From assembly GCA_017938485.1 (NCBI GenBank), contig JAGBBM010000127.1, positions 1 through 64,000 of the forward strand: a stretch of DNA of 64,000 nt. Reading direction: 5' to 3'. Source of the stretch: Lachnospiraceae bacterium. Its GTDB lineage: Bacteria > Bacillota > Clostridia > Lachnospirales > Lachnospiraceae. The translations under genes were made by a program, and so were the position numbers. Numbering within the stretch: the first letter of the stretch is position 1; each line of letters starts with the position of its first letter. Shown here in pieces: positions 38,511 through 46,924 of the stretch. The notes below the pieces were generated by a model that made no database searches, was not told the DNA's origin, and saw only the letters and a list, made by a program, of their open reading frames with translations.

Positions 38511-38515
38511 AAATA

Positions 38516-38550
38516 GGTGCTAGTACAGACTTCCTGTATTAGCACCTTTA
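38516..38550. terminator. Bidirectional terminator between asnB and dpaB
   Basis: A 13-bp stem with one G-U pair (arms 38516-38528 and 38534-38546) and a five-base loop is followed by TTTATT on the plus strand. On the minus strand the flank reads TATTTTTATA. It serves the two convergent units. Confidence 0.9.
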
Positions 38551-38554
38551 TTAC

Positions 38555-39133
38555 TTATACAATCACTGGCTGAATCTGTATTCCTTCCATTGCCATTATG
38601 ATTGTCTCTCTGATTTTATCCACATCCGCCACCATAGAATTTGGCTTAGATTTATAGTTATCCTGACCAAATGGAACAAAATATATATTCTTCATAACCA
38701 TAAGTCTACCTATATTCTGGAAATTAATTCCCAGCGCATCGTTTGTAGATATAGAAATTATAAGAGGCCTGTTGTTTCTCATATGTGCCTTGGCTGCCAT
38801 AAGAACAGGTCCGTCTGTTATTCCGTTAACTAACTTTGCAGCGGTGTTTCCAGTACAAGGAGCTATAACCATAACATCAAGCATTCCGGATGGACCAATA
38901 GGCTCTGCCTGTTGTATGGAGCTTATGCCCTTTTCTCCGGTTATATCTCTAACTTTTTCCACAAACTCCTCTGCCTTAGCAAATCTGGTATCAAATGTGT
39001 ATGCATTGTTTGAAAAAATAGGTATAACTCTAGCACCTTCATCTACAAGAACTTTTATTTGAGGAAGAATTTTATCAAAAGTACAAAATGAACCGGTTAT
39101 AGCAAAACCTATATTGCACCCTGATAACTTCAT
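38555..39133 (-). CDS. dpaB: Dipicolinate synthase subunit B
   Basis: The 192-residue flavoprotein-like subunit (SpoVFB) works with DpaA to make dipicolinic acid, the calcium-chelating spore core solute. The N-terminus has GFAITGSFCTF, an HFCD-type phosphopantothenoylcysteine decarboxylase fold, and MVIAPCTGNTAAKLVNGITDGP is the conserved core. It follows dpaA by 34 bases. Its presence implies that the organism makes heat-resistant endospores. Confidence 0.94.
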   Translation of the reverse strand: MKLSGCNIGFAITGSFCTFDKILPQIKVLVDEGARVIPIFSNNAYTFDTRFAKAEEFVEKVRDITGEKGISSIQQAEPIGPSGMLDVMVIAPCTGNTAAKLVNGITDGPVLMAAKAHMRNNRPLIISISTNDALGINFQNIGRLMVMKNIYFVPFGQDNYKSKPNSMVADVDKIRETIIMAMEGIQIQPVIV

Positions 39134-39167
39134 ACTATATGCCTTTCAAATTTGCTGGTAAGTAGTG

Positions 39168-39941
39168 TTAAATTGAATTCAAATCATATATGATGGCATC
39201 AGCAATAATCTCCCCTGCTTCCTTTGGATATACTTTCCCCGGTATACCAAGAGAAAGTCTGGCTAATATATTTTTTTCTTTACAATAGGAAAAATCTGTT
39301 CCCCCAGGACTTGATGCAATATCTAATATAACATTTGAAGAAGAAGCGGATTGTAACATATGACCGTCAAGAACTAGGGCTGGAACTGTATTAAATATAA
39401 AATCGAATTCACCAAGGTCAATATATTCGTCCTTCATATTAAGGAATCCGTATCCAGTGGCCTCAATATCTGACTTTAATTCCTTACGTCTAACCAAAAC
39501 AGATATGTTATTTGTAAGTGCTTTTAACTGGCTAGCAATTGCTTTTCCGCAGAAACCATATCCCACAACTAAACACTTAGTGTTTTGATTGATATTTTTT
39601 ATACCTTCCGCTTCTTTTATAATTCCTTTAGCCGTTAAATTTGCATTCTTAAAGGTAACATTATCCCATTTTAGATAATCCTTAACATCTATACCCCTAT
39701 TTTCACACTCACATATAAATGCCTTTGAAACTGCACCACCATATACACTTTGACCTGTAACAAGAAAAGGCAATACTTCTCTTACGGCTACATCTCCCAC
39801 TGGAGGAGGAAGCACTACAATAGACGTTTCAGTGCAGTTTTTTATATCTCTATATACATCGTACCCTATGTCATAAAATTTTTGAGCCATATAATCCATG
39901 CGTTGGTCTGTTCCAAGAACACATATATTACTATAATTCAA
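39168..39941 (-). CDS. dpaA: Dipicolinate synthase subunit A
   Basis: DpaA (SpoVFA) has a Rossmann-fold NAD(P)-binding domain (CLVVGYGFCGKAIASQLK near residue 125) and an N-terminal region with VVLPPPVGD. It makes dipicolinate with DpaB from the dihydrodipicolinate branch of lysine synthesis. Translation starts at TTG. The upstream in-frame TTG (39948-39950) directly abuts AAGGGAG, leaving no spacer, so the second TTG with nine bases of spacing is preferred; this gives 257 residues. A sporulation-type -10 lies upstream. Confidence 0.9.
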   Translation of the reverse strand: MNYSNICVLGTDQRMDYMAQKFYDIGYDVYRDIKNCTETSIVVLPPPVGDVAVREVLPFLVTGQSVYGGAVSKAFICECENRGIDVKDYLKWDNVTFKNANLTAKGIIKEAEGIKNINQNTKCLVVGYGFCGKAIASQLKALTNNISVLVRRKELKSDIEATGYGFLNMKDEYIDLGEFDFIFNTVPALVLDGHMLQSASSSNVILDIASSPGGTDFSYCKEKNILARLSLGIPGKVYPKEAGEIIADAIIYDLNSI

Positions 39942-39966
39942 CTTAAACAACTCCCTTACGATACTC

Positions 39967-39975
39967 TATTATATG
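39967..39975 (-). promoter_or_regulatory. Candidate mother-cell sigma (SigK/SigE-type) -10 element of dpaAB
   Basis: The minus strand reads CATATAATA, matching the CATAnnnTA -10 of mother-cell sigma factors, 25 bases upstream of the dpaA start. An AC dinucleotide lies 15 bases further up, slightly closer than usual. dpaAB is a SigK target in B. subtilis. The motif is short and the region AT-rich, so this is tentative. Confidence 0.35.
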
Positions 39976-39998
39976 CATAAAATCACAAATGTTTAAAC

Positions 39999-41171
39999 TT
40001 ACAAAAGGAAGGATTTTAATGTAGTTTTAAAATAGTACCAAAAATCAACCTTATCTATATCTTCCGCCGAATATATATTAATGGATGCAAAATGTTCTCC
40101 ATTTATAATTATATTTAAATTTCCTACCATACTATCTTTTTTTACCGGTGCCGCCACACAGTCTGGAAGATTTAATTCAAAGGTCACCACATCACTTTCA
40201 GATAGAATCAGTCCTAGTTCTGAGCTAATATATAGGTCAAGATAATCATTTTCTACACCGTCAATAACTGGAATTGAATTTATCGAGTAGGTTTTATCGA
40301 CTATAACCTCATAATTATAATTATCCATACCATAATTAAACAATTTTTTTGTATCTGACCACTTGTAGGTTTTGTTATTGGGCCAGCCACATCCAAGCAA
40401 AGCCACTATGTAGGTTTTTCCATTCCTCTCCAATGCAGCTACATAACAATATCCTGCATCAGCCGTAAAACCCGTTTTACCAGCTATAACCCCATCCATC
40501 ATATCTAAAAATGCATTCTTGTTGCGAATATTATGATTACGTTTGCCCTCATAATCACTAAAGCTATGATTTCTTGTCTGAGAAATTCTTATAAAATCCT
40601 CCTTTGCAGGTGAATCCATTATGCAATATTTCATAATAAGAGCAAGCTCCACTGCAGTGGTAGAATGGGTGCCTGTCTCATCAGATGCATCTAATCCATT
40701 TGGTGTAATAAAATATGTAGAAGAAAGTCCTATCTCCCTTGCTTTTTTATTCATCATATTGGCAAAGCCTTCTATGTCCCCTCCAATATGCTCAGCCACA
40801 GCCACAGCTGAATCATTATGACTCTCCATAATCAAGGAATAAAGCAAATCCTCCAACAGATACTGCTCACCCGCCTTAATGTTTAGCTGCACATCTGGCA
40901 TCTTAGCTGCATAATCGCTTACCGTAACCAAATCATCCAGATTACCGTATTCAAGAGCAAGTATCAAGGTCATAATCTTTGTTGTACTAGCCATTGCCCT
41001 AACTTCATAACCATTTTTTTCATACAAAACTCTTCCCGAATCCCCATCTATAAGCGCAGCTGATATGGAATAAAGTTCTGAATCAGTTATTTGGGCAGCA
41101 CTTACCACCTTACAAAATCCAGAAAAAAACAATATATAAAAAGCTAGGAAAACACTTATGATTTTTTTCAT
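39999..41171 (-). CDS. D-alanyl-D-alanine carboxypeptidase (DacF-like), second copy
   Basis: This 390-residue low-molecular-weight PBP has a signal peptide at residues 1 to about 25 and the active-site motifs S62-T-T-K65, S117-H-N119 and K232-T-G234. It differs clearly from the other carboxypeptidase of the window (for example SHN instead of SGN), so it is an old paralogue and not a recent duplicate. It sits directly upstream of dpaAB, suggesting a role in spore cortex maturation as for DacF/DacB proteins; that is inference. GGGAG precedes the ATG. It is divergent from the HD-GYP gene. Confidence 0.92.
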   Translation of the reverse strand: MKKIISVFLAFYILFFSGFCKVVSAAQITDSELYSISAALIDGDSGRVLYEKNGYEVRAMASTTKIMTLILALEYGNLDDLVTVSDYAAKMPDVQLNIKAGEQYLLEDLLYSLIMESHNDSAVAVAEHIGGDIEGFANMMNKKAREIGLSSTYFITPNGLDASDETGTHSTTAVELALIMKYCIMDSPAKEDFIRISQTRNHSFSDYEGKRNHNIRNKNAFLDMMDGVIAGKTGFTADAGYCYVAALERNGKTYIVALLGCGWPNNKTYKWSDTKKLFNYGMDNYNYEVIVDKTYSINSIPVIDGVENDYLDLYISSELGLILSESDVVTFELNLPDCVAAPVKKDSMVGNLNIIINGEHFASINIYSAEDIDKVDFWYYFKTTLKSFLL

Positions 41172-41236
41172 AAATCACTCCCAAAAAAGATATACAATAT
41201 AATATATTTTTTATTTGTGAAATATAGACTTGCCAA

Positions 41237-41265
41237 TTGAAATAATCGACTTTTTACTGTATAAT
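41237..41265 (+). promoter_or_regulatory. Sigma-A promoter of the HD-GYP gene
   Basis: TTGAAA (41237-41242), 17 bases, TATAAT (41260-41265), about 30 bases before the start codon. Confidence 0.78.
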
Positions 41266-41295
41266 ATTTCTATCTAAATTTAAAGGACGAAACAT

Positions 41296-42378
41296 ATGAG
41301 CACTAAATTTACATCTGAGTTAAAAGAAGGTATGGTCACCCTTGAGGATACTTATTCCACCAAGGGTCAGATGATTTTGCCCAAAAATACAATAATTACA
41401 AGAAGCATAATTACAAAGCTTATTGCTAATTCTGTTCTTATGGTAGAAGTTGAAGACGAACTTGTATCTGTTGAAACAGATATAGATCCTATGTCCAACT
41501 TTACCATTGACGAGGAAGCTATTGTCAATACTGTAGAGTACAAGAAGTTCAAACGACGTTATGATAAAAATATAGATGTTATGTCAGAACACCTAAACGA
41601 TATAGTACATAAAAATGCTCCAATTGAAGTGGACACTATGTTGAATAACGCTCTAAACATAATTGATGCAACAGATTCACCACTTAGCATTTTTACTATG
41701 CTTTCCACATTGAAGAATTACGATGACAGCACATTTAATCACTCTCTCAATGTAGCTCTTATCTGCAATATCTTCGGAAAATGGTTAGAACTTCCAGAGG
41801 AGGAAGTAAAGGTTCTTACCTCCTGCGGATTATTTCACGATATAGGAAAATTGCTTATACCTGACCACATTATCAAAAAGCCTGGTAAACTTACTGATGA
41901 GGAATTTAAGATTGTAAAAACTCATTCACGCAAGGGTTATGAACTTTTAAAAGCCAGAAATGCGGACATTCGTATACAGTACGCTGCTCTTATGCATCAT
42001 GAAAAATGTGATGGTTCAGGATATCCTTTGGGTCTTACGGAAGATAGAATTGATAAATTCGCTCAAATTGTCACTATTGCTGATATTTACGAAGCTATGA
42101 CAGCTAAAAGAGTTTACAGAGAACCGCTTAGTCCATTTACAGTTATTCATAATTTCGAAGAAAATGGACTCAAAAAATATAACCCTAAGTTCTTACTTAC
42201 TTTCCTTGAGCGCGTTGTAAACAGCTACATAAACTGCAAAGTAAAGCTTAGTAATGGTGAGGAAGGGGACATTGTCTACATCAACAAAGTCAGCCTTTCA
42301 AAACCCCTCATAAAAACAAAAGATTCTTTCATAGATTTATCCAAAGAATATACCGTATCCATTGAGAGTATATTATAA
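41296..42378 (+). CDS. HD-GYP domain cyclic di-GMP phosphodiesterase
   Basis: The 360-residue protein has an N-terminal region of about 125 residues (KEGMVTLEDTYSTKGQ resembles the small DUF3391-like lead of such proteins). The HD-GYP domain contains FHDIGKL (H181-D182), HSRKGYELL and HHEKCDGSGYPLG (residues 234-246). The complete metal motif and GYP predict hydrolysis of cyclic di-GMP. No membrane segment or receiver domain is present, so it is soluble. AAAGGACG precedes the ATG. The gene runs into the long palindrome that separates it from scpB. Confidence 0.9.
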   Translation: MSTKFTSELKEGMVTLEDTYSTKGQMILPKNTIITRSIITKLIANSVLMVEVEDELVSVETDIDPMSNFTIDEEAIVNTVEYKKFKRRYDKNIDVMSEHLNDIVHKNAPIEVDTMLNNALNIIDATDSPLSIFTMLSTLKNYDDSTFNHSLNVALICNIFGKWLELPEEEVKVLTSCGLFHDIGKLLIPDHIIKKPGKLTDEEFKIVKTHSRKGYELLKARNADIRIQYAALMHHEKCDGSGYPLGLTEDRIDKFAQIVTIADIYEAMTAKRVYREPLSPFTVIHNFEENGLKKYNPKFLLTFLERVVNSYINCKVKLSNGEEGDIVYINKVSLSKPLIKTKDSFIDLSKEYTVSIESIL

Positions 42379-42380
42379 AC

Positions 42381-42975
42381 GGGCTTTTCAAAAATCTTTT
42401 TTATATTCCCTAATACATAGGGTGGATAATCTGGTATTATAATGTCTGGTTAAGAGATTTTGGAAATATCTATTATTTTGTGGGTCAGGTTTTTGATTAG
42501 CACCCCACAGTATAAACTCATGTAAGGACTGGAATATATAGCATCCAGAGGTTTTTATTTGTCCTTTAAGAAATTTATAGAAATATCAATAAATAATGGG
42601 CTCGGGATGAAACACCTTGAGTTGCAACTGTTTGAGTAATGAGAATAAGAAATGGCGTAGAATTTGATAAGTATTTTTACTTAATCATAATTCTACGCCA
42701 TTTCTTATCTGATTACGAGTTTTGCAACTCAAGGGTCGTATTAAAACATCCCGAGCCCTATTTATTAGATATTTCAAAAATTTCTTAACAAGACAAATAA
42801 AAATCTCTGGATGCTTATATTCCTAGTCCGTACATTCAGACAAATACTTTAGGGGTGCATTTACCTGACCCACTGCAATAATGATATTTGCACAAAATCA
42901 TCTTAAAGGACATTATAATACCAGATTATCCATCCTATGTACTATGGAATATATATAAAGATTTGGGGAAAGCCC
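42381..42975. repeat. 595-bp imperfect palindrome (long inverted repeat) filling the HD-GYP/scpB gap
   Basis: The whole gap between two convergent genes is one giant inverted repeat. The arms (42381 to about 42673 and about 42678 to 42975) are mirror images by eye over three quarters or more of their length. Perfect blocks include 42423-42446 with 42909-42932 (24 bp), 42598-42609 with 42747-42758 (GGGCTCGGGATG) and 42646-42664 with 42689-42707 (19 bp). The centre is a TTTT loop at 42674-42677 closed by AAGTA/TACTT. The ends are GGGCT and AGCCC, two bases after one stop codon and three bases from the other. No open reading frame, tRNA or known riboswitch was recognised inside. It could be a MITE-like element, a giant transcribed hairpin or a double terminator. 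Confidence 0.9.
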
Positions 42976-42978
42976 TTT

Positions 42979-43554
42979 TTACACCTCAATCTTAAGCTGT
43001 GCTTCTTCCATAGCCTCCTGCTTAAAGTCCTCTATCTTGTCAGGGGATATAATTGGAAGCTCATCCATAGAAGTTACACCAAAACTTCTAAGGAAATCTT
43101 CAGTAGTTCCAAAAAGTATCGGTCTACCTATAGCGTCAAGTCTTCCAACCTCCATAATAAGATTATATTCTACTAATTTATTTATGGCATGAACACAGGA
43201 TACACCTCTTATAGATTCAATCTCCTGTCTTGTAACCGGCTGCTTGTAGGCAACAATAGAAAGAGTCTCCATAAGAGAATCTGTAAGATTATGCTTTTTA
43301 GGCATATTTACAACCTTGGTAAGAACATCATAATACTCATTCTTTGTACATAACTGATAGGCAGATTCTAATTTAACAATTCTGATTCCCCTATCTTCTT
43401 TGTCATACTTATCCATCATGTTTTGTATAATCTTATCAAGGGTAGGCTCATCTATTTCCAACACCTTAGCCAATTCCTTTAAAGGAACAGAATCACCTAT
43501 TGAAAACAATATAGCCTCCACCGCAGCTTCTGTTTTTAAAATACTATCTTCCAT
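42979..43554 (-). CDS. scpB: Segregation and condensation protein B
   Basis: ScpB (191 residues) is the tandem winged-helix partner of ScpA in the SMC condensin. The sequence shows EAAVEAILFSIGDSVPLKELA at its N-terminus region (two adjacent motifs), and LSIVAYKQPVTRQEIESIRG near residue 98, the diagnostic ScpB signature. It follows scpA by 17 bases. The stop codon is three bases from the long palindrome. Confidence 0.95.
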   Translation of the reverse strand: MEDSILKTEAAVEAILFSIGDSVPLKELAKVLEIDEPTLDKIIQNMMDKYDKEDRGIRIVKLESAYQLCTKNEYYDVLTKVVNMPKKHNLTDSLMETLSIVAYKQPVTRQEIESIRGVSCVHAINKLVEYNLIMEVGRLDAIGRPILFGTTEDFLRSFGVTSMDELPIISPDKIEDFKQEAMEEAQLKIEV

Positions 43555-43571
43555 ATATCCTCCTATGTACC

Positions 43572-44330
43572 CTAATCAATCTCTAAGGAGTCGATAATTA
43601 TATCTCCAAATAAGTTTTCTTGCTTGATAACTATATCTCCTACCTTCATAAGCTCTAATATAGCTAAAAAAGTAACTATAATATTAAGCTTTGAAGCTTG
43701 AACCTCAAGAAGAGTTCTAAAGTTAATGCCCTTAAGACCTTTTATGCTAGTCTTTATCTCTTCCATCTTATCTTCGATACGAACTTCTTCCTTTTCGATG
43801 GTTCCAAATTTACTTCTTATAGGGTCGACTCTGTCAACGGTTCTTCGCATAACCTGATTAAATATCTCATTAAGCTTAGCCAAGGTAGTGTCACCTATAA
43901 CATCAGCAGGGTCAATAACTTCTTTGTATTCCCGCACTTCCTTTGGAATACTTGCCCCCTTAAAATAAGCTCTTTGGCCATCAAGCTCCATATCCTTAAG
44001 CTCATAAGACGCATATTTGTACATCTTATATTCAAGCAATCGTCTTACAAGTTCAGCTCTTGGATCTTCCTCTTCTTCCTCTTCTTTTTCTTCCTTAGGA
44101 AGAAGCATCTTTGCTTTAATGCTTATAAGAGTTGCTGCCATAACCAAAAACTCACTCATGACATCTAAATCGGACTCTTCCATAGCATTGACATACTCAA
44201 GATACTGCTCAGTAATCTCTACTATAGGAATATCAAATATATTAAATTTGTTCTTTTCAATTAAGTGTAATAAAAGGTCAAGGGGACCTTCGAATTCCTT
44301 AATCTTAAATGCCAATTTTTCCTGTGACAT
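43572..44330 (-). CDS. scpA: Segregation and condensation protein A
   Basis: ScpA (252 residues) is the kleisin bridging the SMC heads. The N-terminal winged helix has KIKEFEGPLDLLLHLIEKNK, and a glutamate-rich linker (EEKEEEEEEDP) and C-terminal winged helix (FLAILELMKVGDI) follow. GGAG precedes the ATG. A promoter within the end of spoIVA drives it together with scpB. Confidence 0.95.
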   Translation of the reverse strand: MSQEKLAFKIKEFEGPLDLLLHLIEKNKFNIFDIPIVEITEQYLEYVNAMEESDLDVMSEFLVMAATLISIKAKMLLPKEEKEEEEEEDPRAELVRRLLEYKMYKYASYELKDMELDGQRAYFKGASIPKEVREYKEVIDPADVIGDTTLAKLNEIFNQVMRRTVDRVDPIRSKFGTIEKEEVRIEDKMEEIKTSIKGLKGINFRTLLEVQASKLNIIVTFLAILELMKVGDIVIKQENLFGDIIIDSLEID

Positions 44331-44345
44331 ATGTATCTCCTAAAA

Positions 44346-44379
44346 TTAAAACGTGTAGTGGTATAATAACACGTTTTAA
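44346..44379 (-). terminator. Hairpin between spoIVA and scpA, probable terminator
   Basis: An 11-bp perfect stem TTAAAACGTGT / ACACGTTTTAA with a 12-base loop starts at the spoIVA stop codon and is followed on the minus strand by TTTTA. The A-T pairs in the stem also supply U-rich ends in both directions. The scpA -10 lies in its loop. Confidence 0.55.
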
Positions 44380-44391
44380 ATTATTATGCAA
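44363..44391 (-). promoter_or_regulatory. Sigma-A promoter of scpAB
   Basis: TTGCAT (44386-44391), 17 bases, TATTAT (44363-44368) on the minus strand. The -35 overlaps the last spoIVA codons, so scpAB can be expressed in vegetative cells independently of the sporulation gene in front of it. Confidence 0.6.
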
Positions 44392-45836
44392 ACCATTCCT
44401 CCATTGGAATCGTTAACTATTTTCTCCATTGTATCCTGTAATTTTTGCTGACTTTCCTGGTTGATTTTATTTATTTTTGATTTTAACCCATCCTCAACTA
44501 ATTGTCTAATAGTCTTTCCAAATATATTTACACTCCATATATTATCATCCTCCATACCATCACTATTTATATAACTAATCAAATCCTTTGCCTGTTCCTC
44601 AGAACCTACAATTGGCGCAATCTCTGTAGTTATATTAGCCTTTATTAAATGTATAGATGGAGCTTTTGCCTTTATCTTAACGCCATACTTATTGCCGGAC
44701 TTTATTAATTCTGGTGCATCTAGCTTAATTTCATTTTCCTCAGGTGTAACGGAACCATATCCGGTTTTAAGGGACTGCATAAGAGCCATACTAACCTTCT
44801 GACACTGTTTCTTTGTATCTGACATGTCTTTGATTTCCTTAATGAAATCATACTCATTTCTTATATCTGCTCCTAACATATCTGATATCATATCATAATA
44901 ATACTTATCAAAAAGCTGGATATTTATATTCACTCCACCATCTGCCATATTTATATTATTGATACTTATTTTTTCTATGTAATCATCTGCTTCACAGGAT
45001 ATATTTTTAATATCTTTCATATGATACATACCTGAAAAAATATCCTTAGCCATATGTATAAGATAAGACTTTATATCACAATCACTATCCATCGCCTCTA
45101 CCCACTTTGGAATATTAAAGTTTATGGCAGTAATAGGAAAATCAAGGAGCAATTCTTCAAATATTGCATTTATGTCATATGGTTTTAGTTGGTCGCAATT
45201 AAGAGGTATAACAGACACACCATACTTTTCTGTAAGTTCTTCTGCCAACATAACTGTATCTTCTGAACCAGGACGTCTTGAATTTAAAAGAACAACAAAA
45301 GGTTTTCCTATTTCCTTTAGCTCATTTACCGTTTTTTCTTCAGCCTCTATATAGGCTTCTCTTGATATATCAGTTATTGTTCCATCACAGGTAATCAATA
45401 TACCTACTGTAGAATGCTCAAATATAACTTTTTTTGTTCCCATTTCCGCAGCTTTTGTAAATGGGATATCATAATCAAACCAAGGGGTTTTTACCAGTCT
45501 TTCTTTTCCATCCTCCTCATGTCCCTCTGCTTCGTCAATCATATATCCTACACAGTCAATCATCCTAACTTTAAATTCAACTCCATCCTCCAAAATTATA
45601 TCAACTGTATCCTTTGGAATGAATTTTGGTTCTGTAGTCATAACAGTTCTTCCTGATGCAGACTGTGGCAATTCATCTATAGCTCTAACCCTACTATGTT
45701 CATCCTTTATGGCGGGAACAACAAGAAGCTCCATAAATCTTTTTATAAATGTAGACTTACCAGTTCTAACTGGTCCTACTACGCCCATATATATCTCGCC
45801 ATTTGTTCTTGTTTCAATATCCTTATAAATGTCCAT
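44376..45836 (-). CDS. spoIVA: Stage IV sporulation protein A
   Basis: SpoIVA is the ATPase that polymerises on the forespore outer membrane and forms the base of the spore coat. Walker A G21-PVRTGKST and the surroundings FMELLVVPAI, DELPQSASGRTVMTTEP and MIDCVGYM are characteristic. The C-terminus ends hydrophobic (GMVCIII), the part needed for membrane targeting. The 486-residue length is normal. It follows gpsA and an SGNH gene; in B. subtilis spoIVA also follows gpsA. A 59-base palindrome upstream covers its ribosome binding site. Confidence 0.96.
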   Translation of the reverse strand: MDIYKDIETRTNGEIYMGVVGPVRTGKSTFIKRFMELLVVPAIKDEHSRVRAIDELPQSASGRTVMTTEPKFIPKDTVDIILEDGVEFKVRMIDCVGYMIDEAEGHEEDGKERLVKTPWFDYDIPFTKAAEMGTKKVIFEHSTVGILITCDGTITDISREAYIEAEEKTVNELKEIGKPFVVLLNSRRPGSEDTVMLAEELTEKYGVSVIPLNCDQLKPYDINAIFEELLLDFPITAINFNIPKWVEAMDSDCDIKSYLIHMAKDIFSGMYHMKDIKNISCEADDYIEKISINNINMADGGVNINIQLFDKYYYDMISDMLGADIRNEYDFIKEIKDMSDTKKQCQKVSMALMQSLKTGYGSVTPEENEIKLDAPELIKSGNKYGVKIKAKAPSIHLIKANITTEIAPIVGSEEQAKDLISYINSDGMEDDNIWSVNIFGKTIRQLVEDGLKSKINKINQESQQKLQDTMEKIVNDSNGGMVCIII

Positions 45837-45839
45837 AAT

Positions 45840-45898
45840 AATACCCCCATTTAAGTTTTACACTATTACATATATATGTAAAACTAAACAGGGGTATT
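45840..45898 (-). promoter_or_regulatory. Palindrome in the spoIVA upstream region covering the ribosome binding site
   Basis: The outer arms AATACCCC/GGGGTATT and inner arms AGTTTTACA/TGTAAAACT form a hairpin of about 20 pairs with a 14-base loop. On the minus strand the 3' arm contains the GGGGG ribosome binding site, so folding would hide it. No T-run follows, so it is not a normal terminator. A CATATATAT in the loop could be part of a SigE-type -10, in which case the palindrome would be an operator rather than an RNA hairpin. Confidence 0.6.
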
Positions 45899-45906
45899 AC
45901 CATAAA

Positions 45907-46905
45907 TTATTTTTTTGTGTAAGTATTACATCTGATATACTGAATAATTCGCTTGCAATAACTTGCGTTACAATGTATGCCATCTCCCGATGCCTCAGAA
46001 GGAAGATATCCCTCCTCGTCCATAACAGCAGACGCTACATCAAGATATATAACATCCTTTCTTTCTTGACACATTGTAAGAAGCTCTTCATTAAACAAGT
46101 TTATTCTTTCCTGAGTGAATATACTATCACTTGTGGATTCCTTTTGGGATACTGGTAATATATTCTGGACATAAATAACTGCATCTGGACTAACACTTCG
46201 TATATGGTCAATCAATTCATTGAAATATTCTATAAATAAATCAATATTAACCCATCCAAGTTCATTTATTCCAAAACTACAATAGTACGTATCATATGGA
46301 ACAAGGGAAATAGCATCATAACAGGTATAGTTATTACCATATTCCTCAACATATATACTTGAACTACTTGTAAGCTTATCAACAGTGAGTCCCTTATAAC
46401 AATATCCATTTATATTAGGCAAACCGGCATAAAGCAATAAGCCTTCAGTTCTTGAATCACCTACAAAAACCACTTTACTAAAATATCTTATATCAACAAT
46501 ATCCTCTGATTTTGTGTAGTAGCTTTCGTCATACCAATCATTGCCAACTATCTCTTCCACTGGTGGAAGGGATGTTTCTGGTACTTCAAAAACAAAAGAA
46601 TCTAATATGTCGCTCTCGTCTGGTTCCTCTTCCTCGACACCTTCTACGGTCTGAGATTGGGATATCATAGTGTCATAATCTATTTTGTCTATGTCGCTAC
46701 TTCCAAGAGATGGTTCAACACCCACTAGCATTTCCTTACCATTAGTAACATTTTTATGGTCTTTTAAATTGTAAAAAACTACTAAACTAACTCCTACTAT
46801 AATAACAGCAAGGATACTAAAAATCATAGACAGCTTTCTTGCCTGTCTTTTTCTTTCAAGCTTAAGCCTGATTATATCTTCACGAGTAATCCTATTGATA
46901 CTCAT
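45907..46905 (-). CDS. Membrane-anchored SGNH/GDSL hydrolase
   Basis: The protein (332 residues) is a serine esterase or acyltransferase partner of the SGNH superfamily. A transmembrane helix is near residues 25-48. The extracellular domain contains block I VFVGDSRTEGLLLYAGL (serine), block III-like FGINELGW, and block V DGIHCNASY (Asp and His). The family includes O-acetyl esterases of envelope polymers; the substrate is unknown. I start at ATG, six bases after AGGGTG, instead of a GTG three codons earlier. It lies between gpsA and spoIVA. Confidence 0.82.
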   Translation of the reverse strand: MSINRITREDIIRLKLERKRQARKLSMIFSILAVIIVGVSLVVFYNLKDHKNVTNGKEMLVGVEPSLGSSDIDKIDYDTMISQSQTVEGVEEEEPDESDILDSFVFEVPETSLPPVEEIVGNDWYDESYYTKSEDIVDIRYFSKVVFVGDSRTEGLLLYAGLPNINGYCYKGLTVDKLTSSSSIYVEEYGNNYTCYDAISLVPYDTYYCSFGINELGWVNIDLFIEYFNELIDHIRSVSPDAVIYVQNILPVSQKESTSDSIFTQERINLFNEELLTMCQERKDVIYLDVASAVMDEEGYLPSEASGDGIHCNASYCKRIIQYIRCNTYTKK

Positions 46906-46924
46906 TTTTATCACCCTTTATACA

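Noticed and set aside
42381..42975. The long palindrome as an insertion sequence or group II intron
   Set aside because: No transposase or reverse transcriptase frame exists inside it, and no matching direct repeats (target duplication) flank it: TAAA on the left faces TTTA on the right, which continues the inversion.
42381..42975. The long palindrome as a CRISPR array
   Set aside because: There is no regularly spaced direct repeat; all similarity is inverted.
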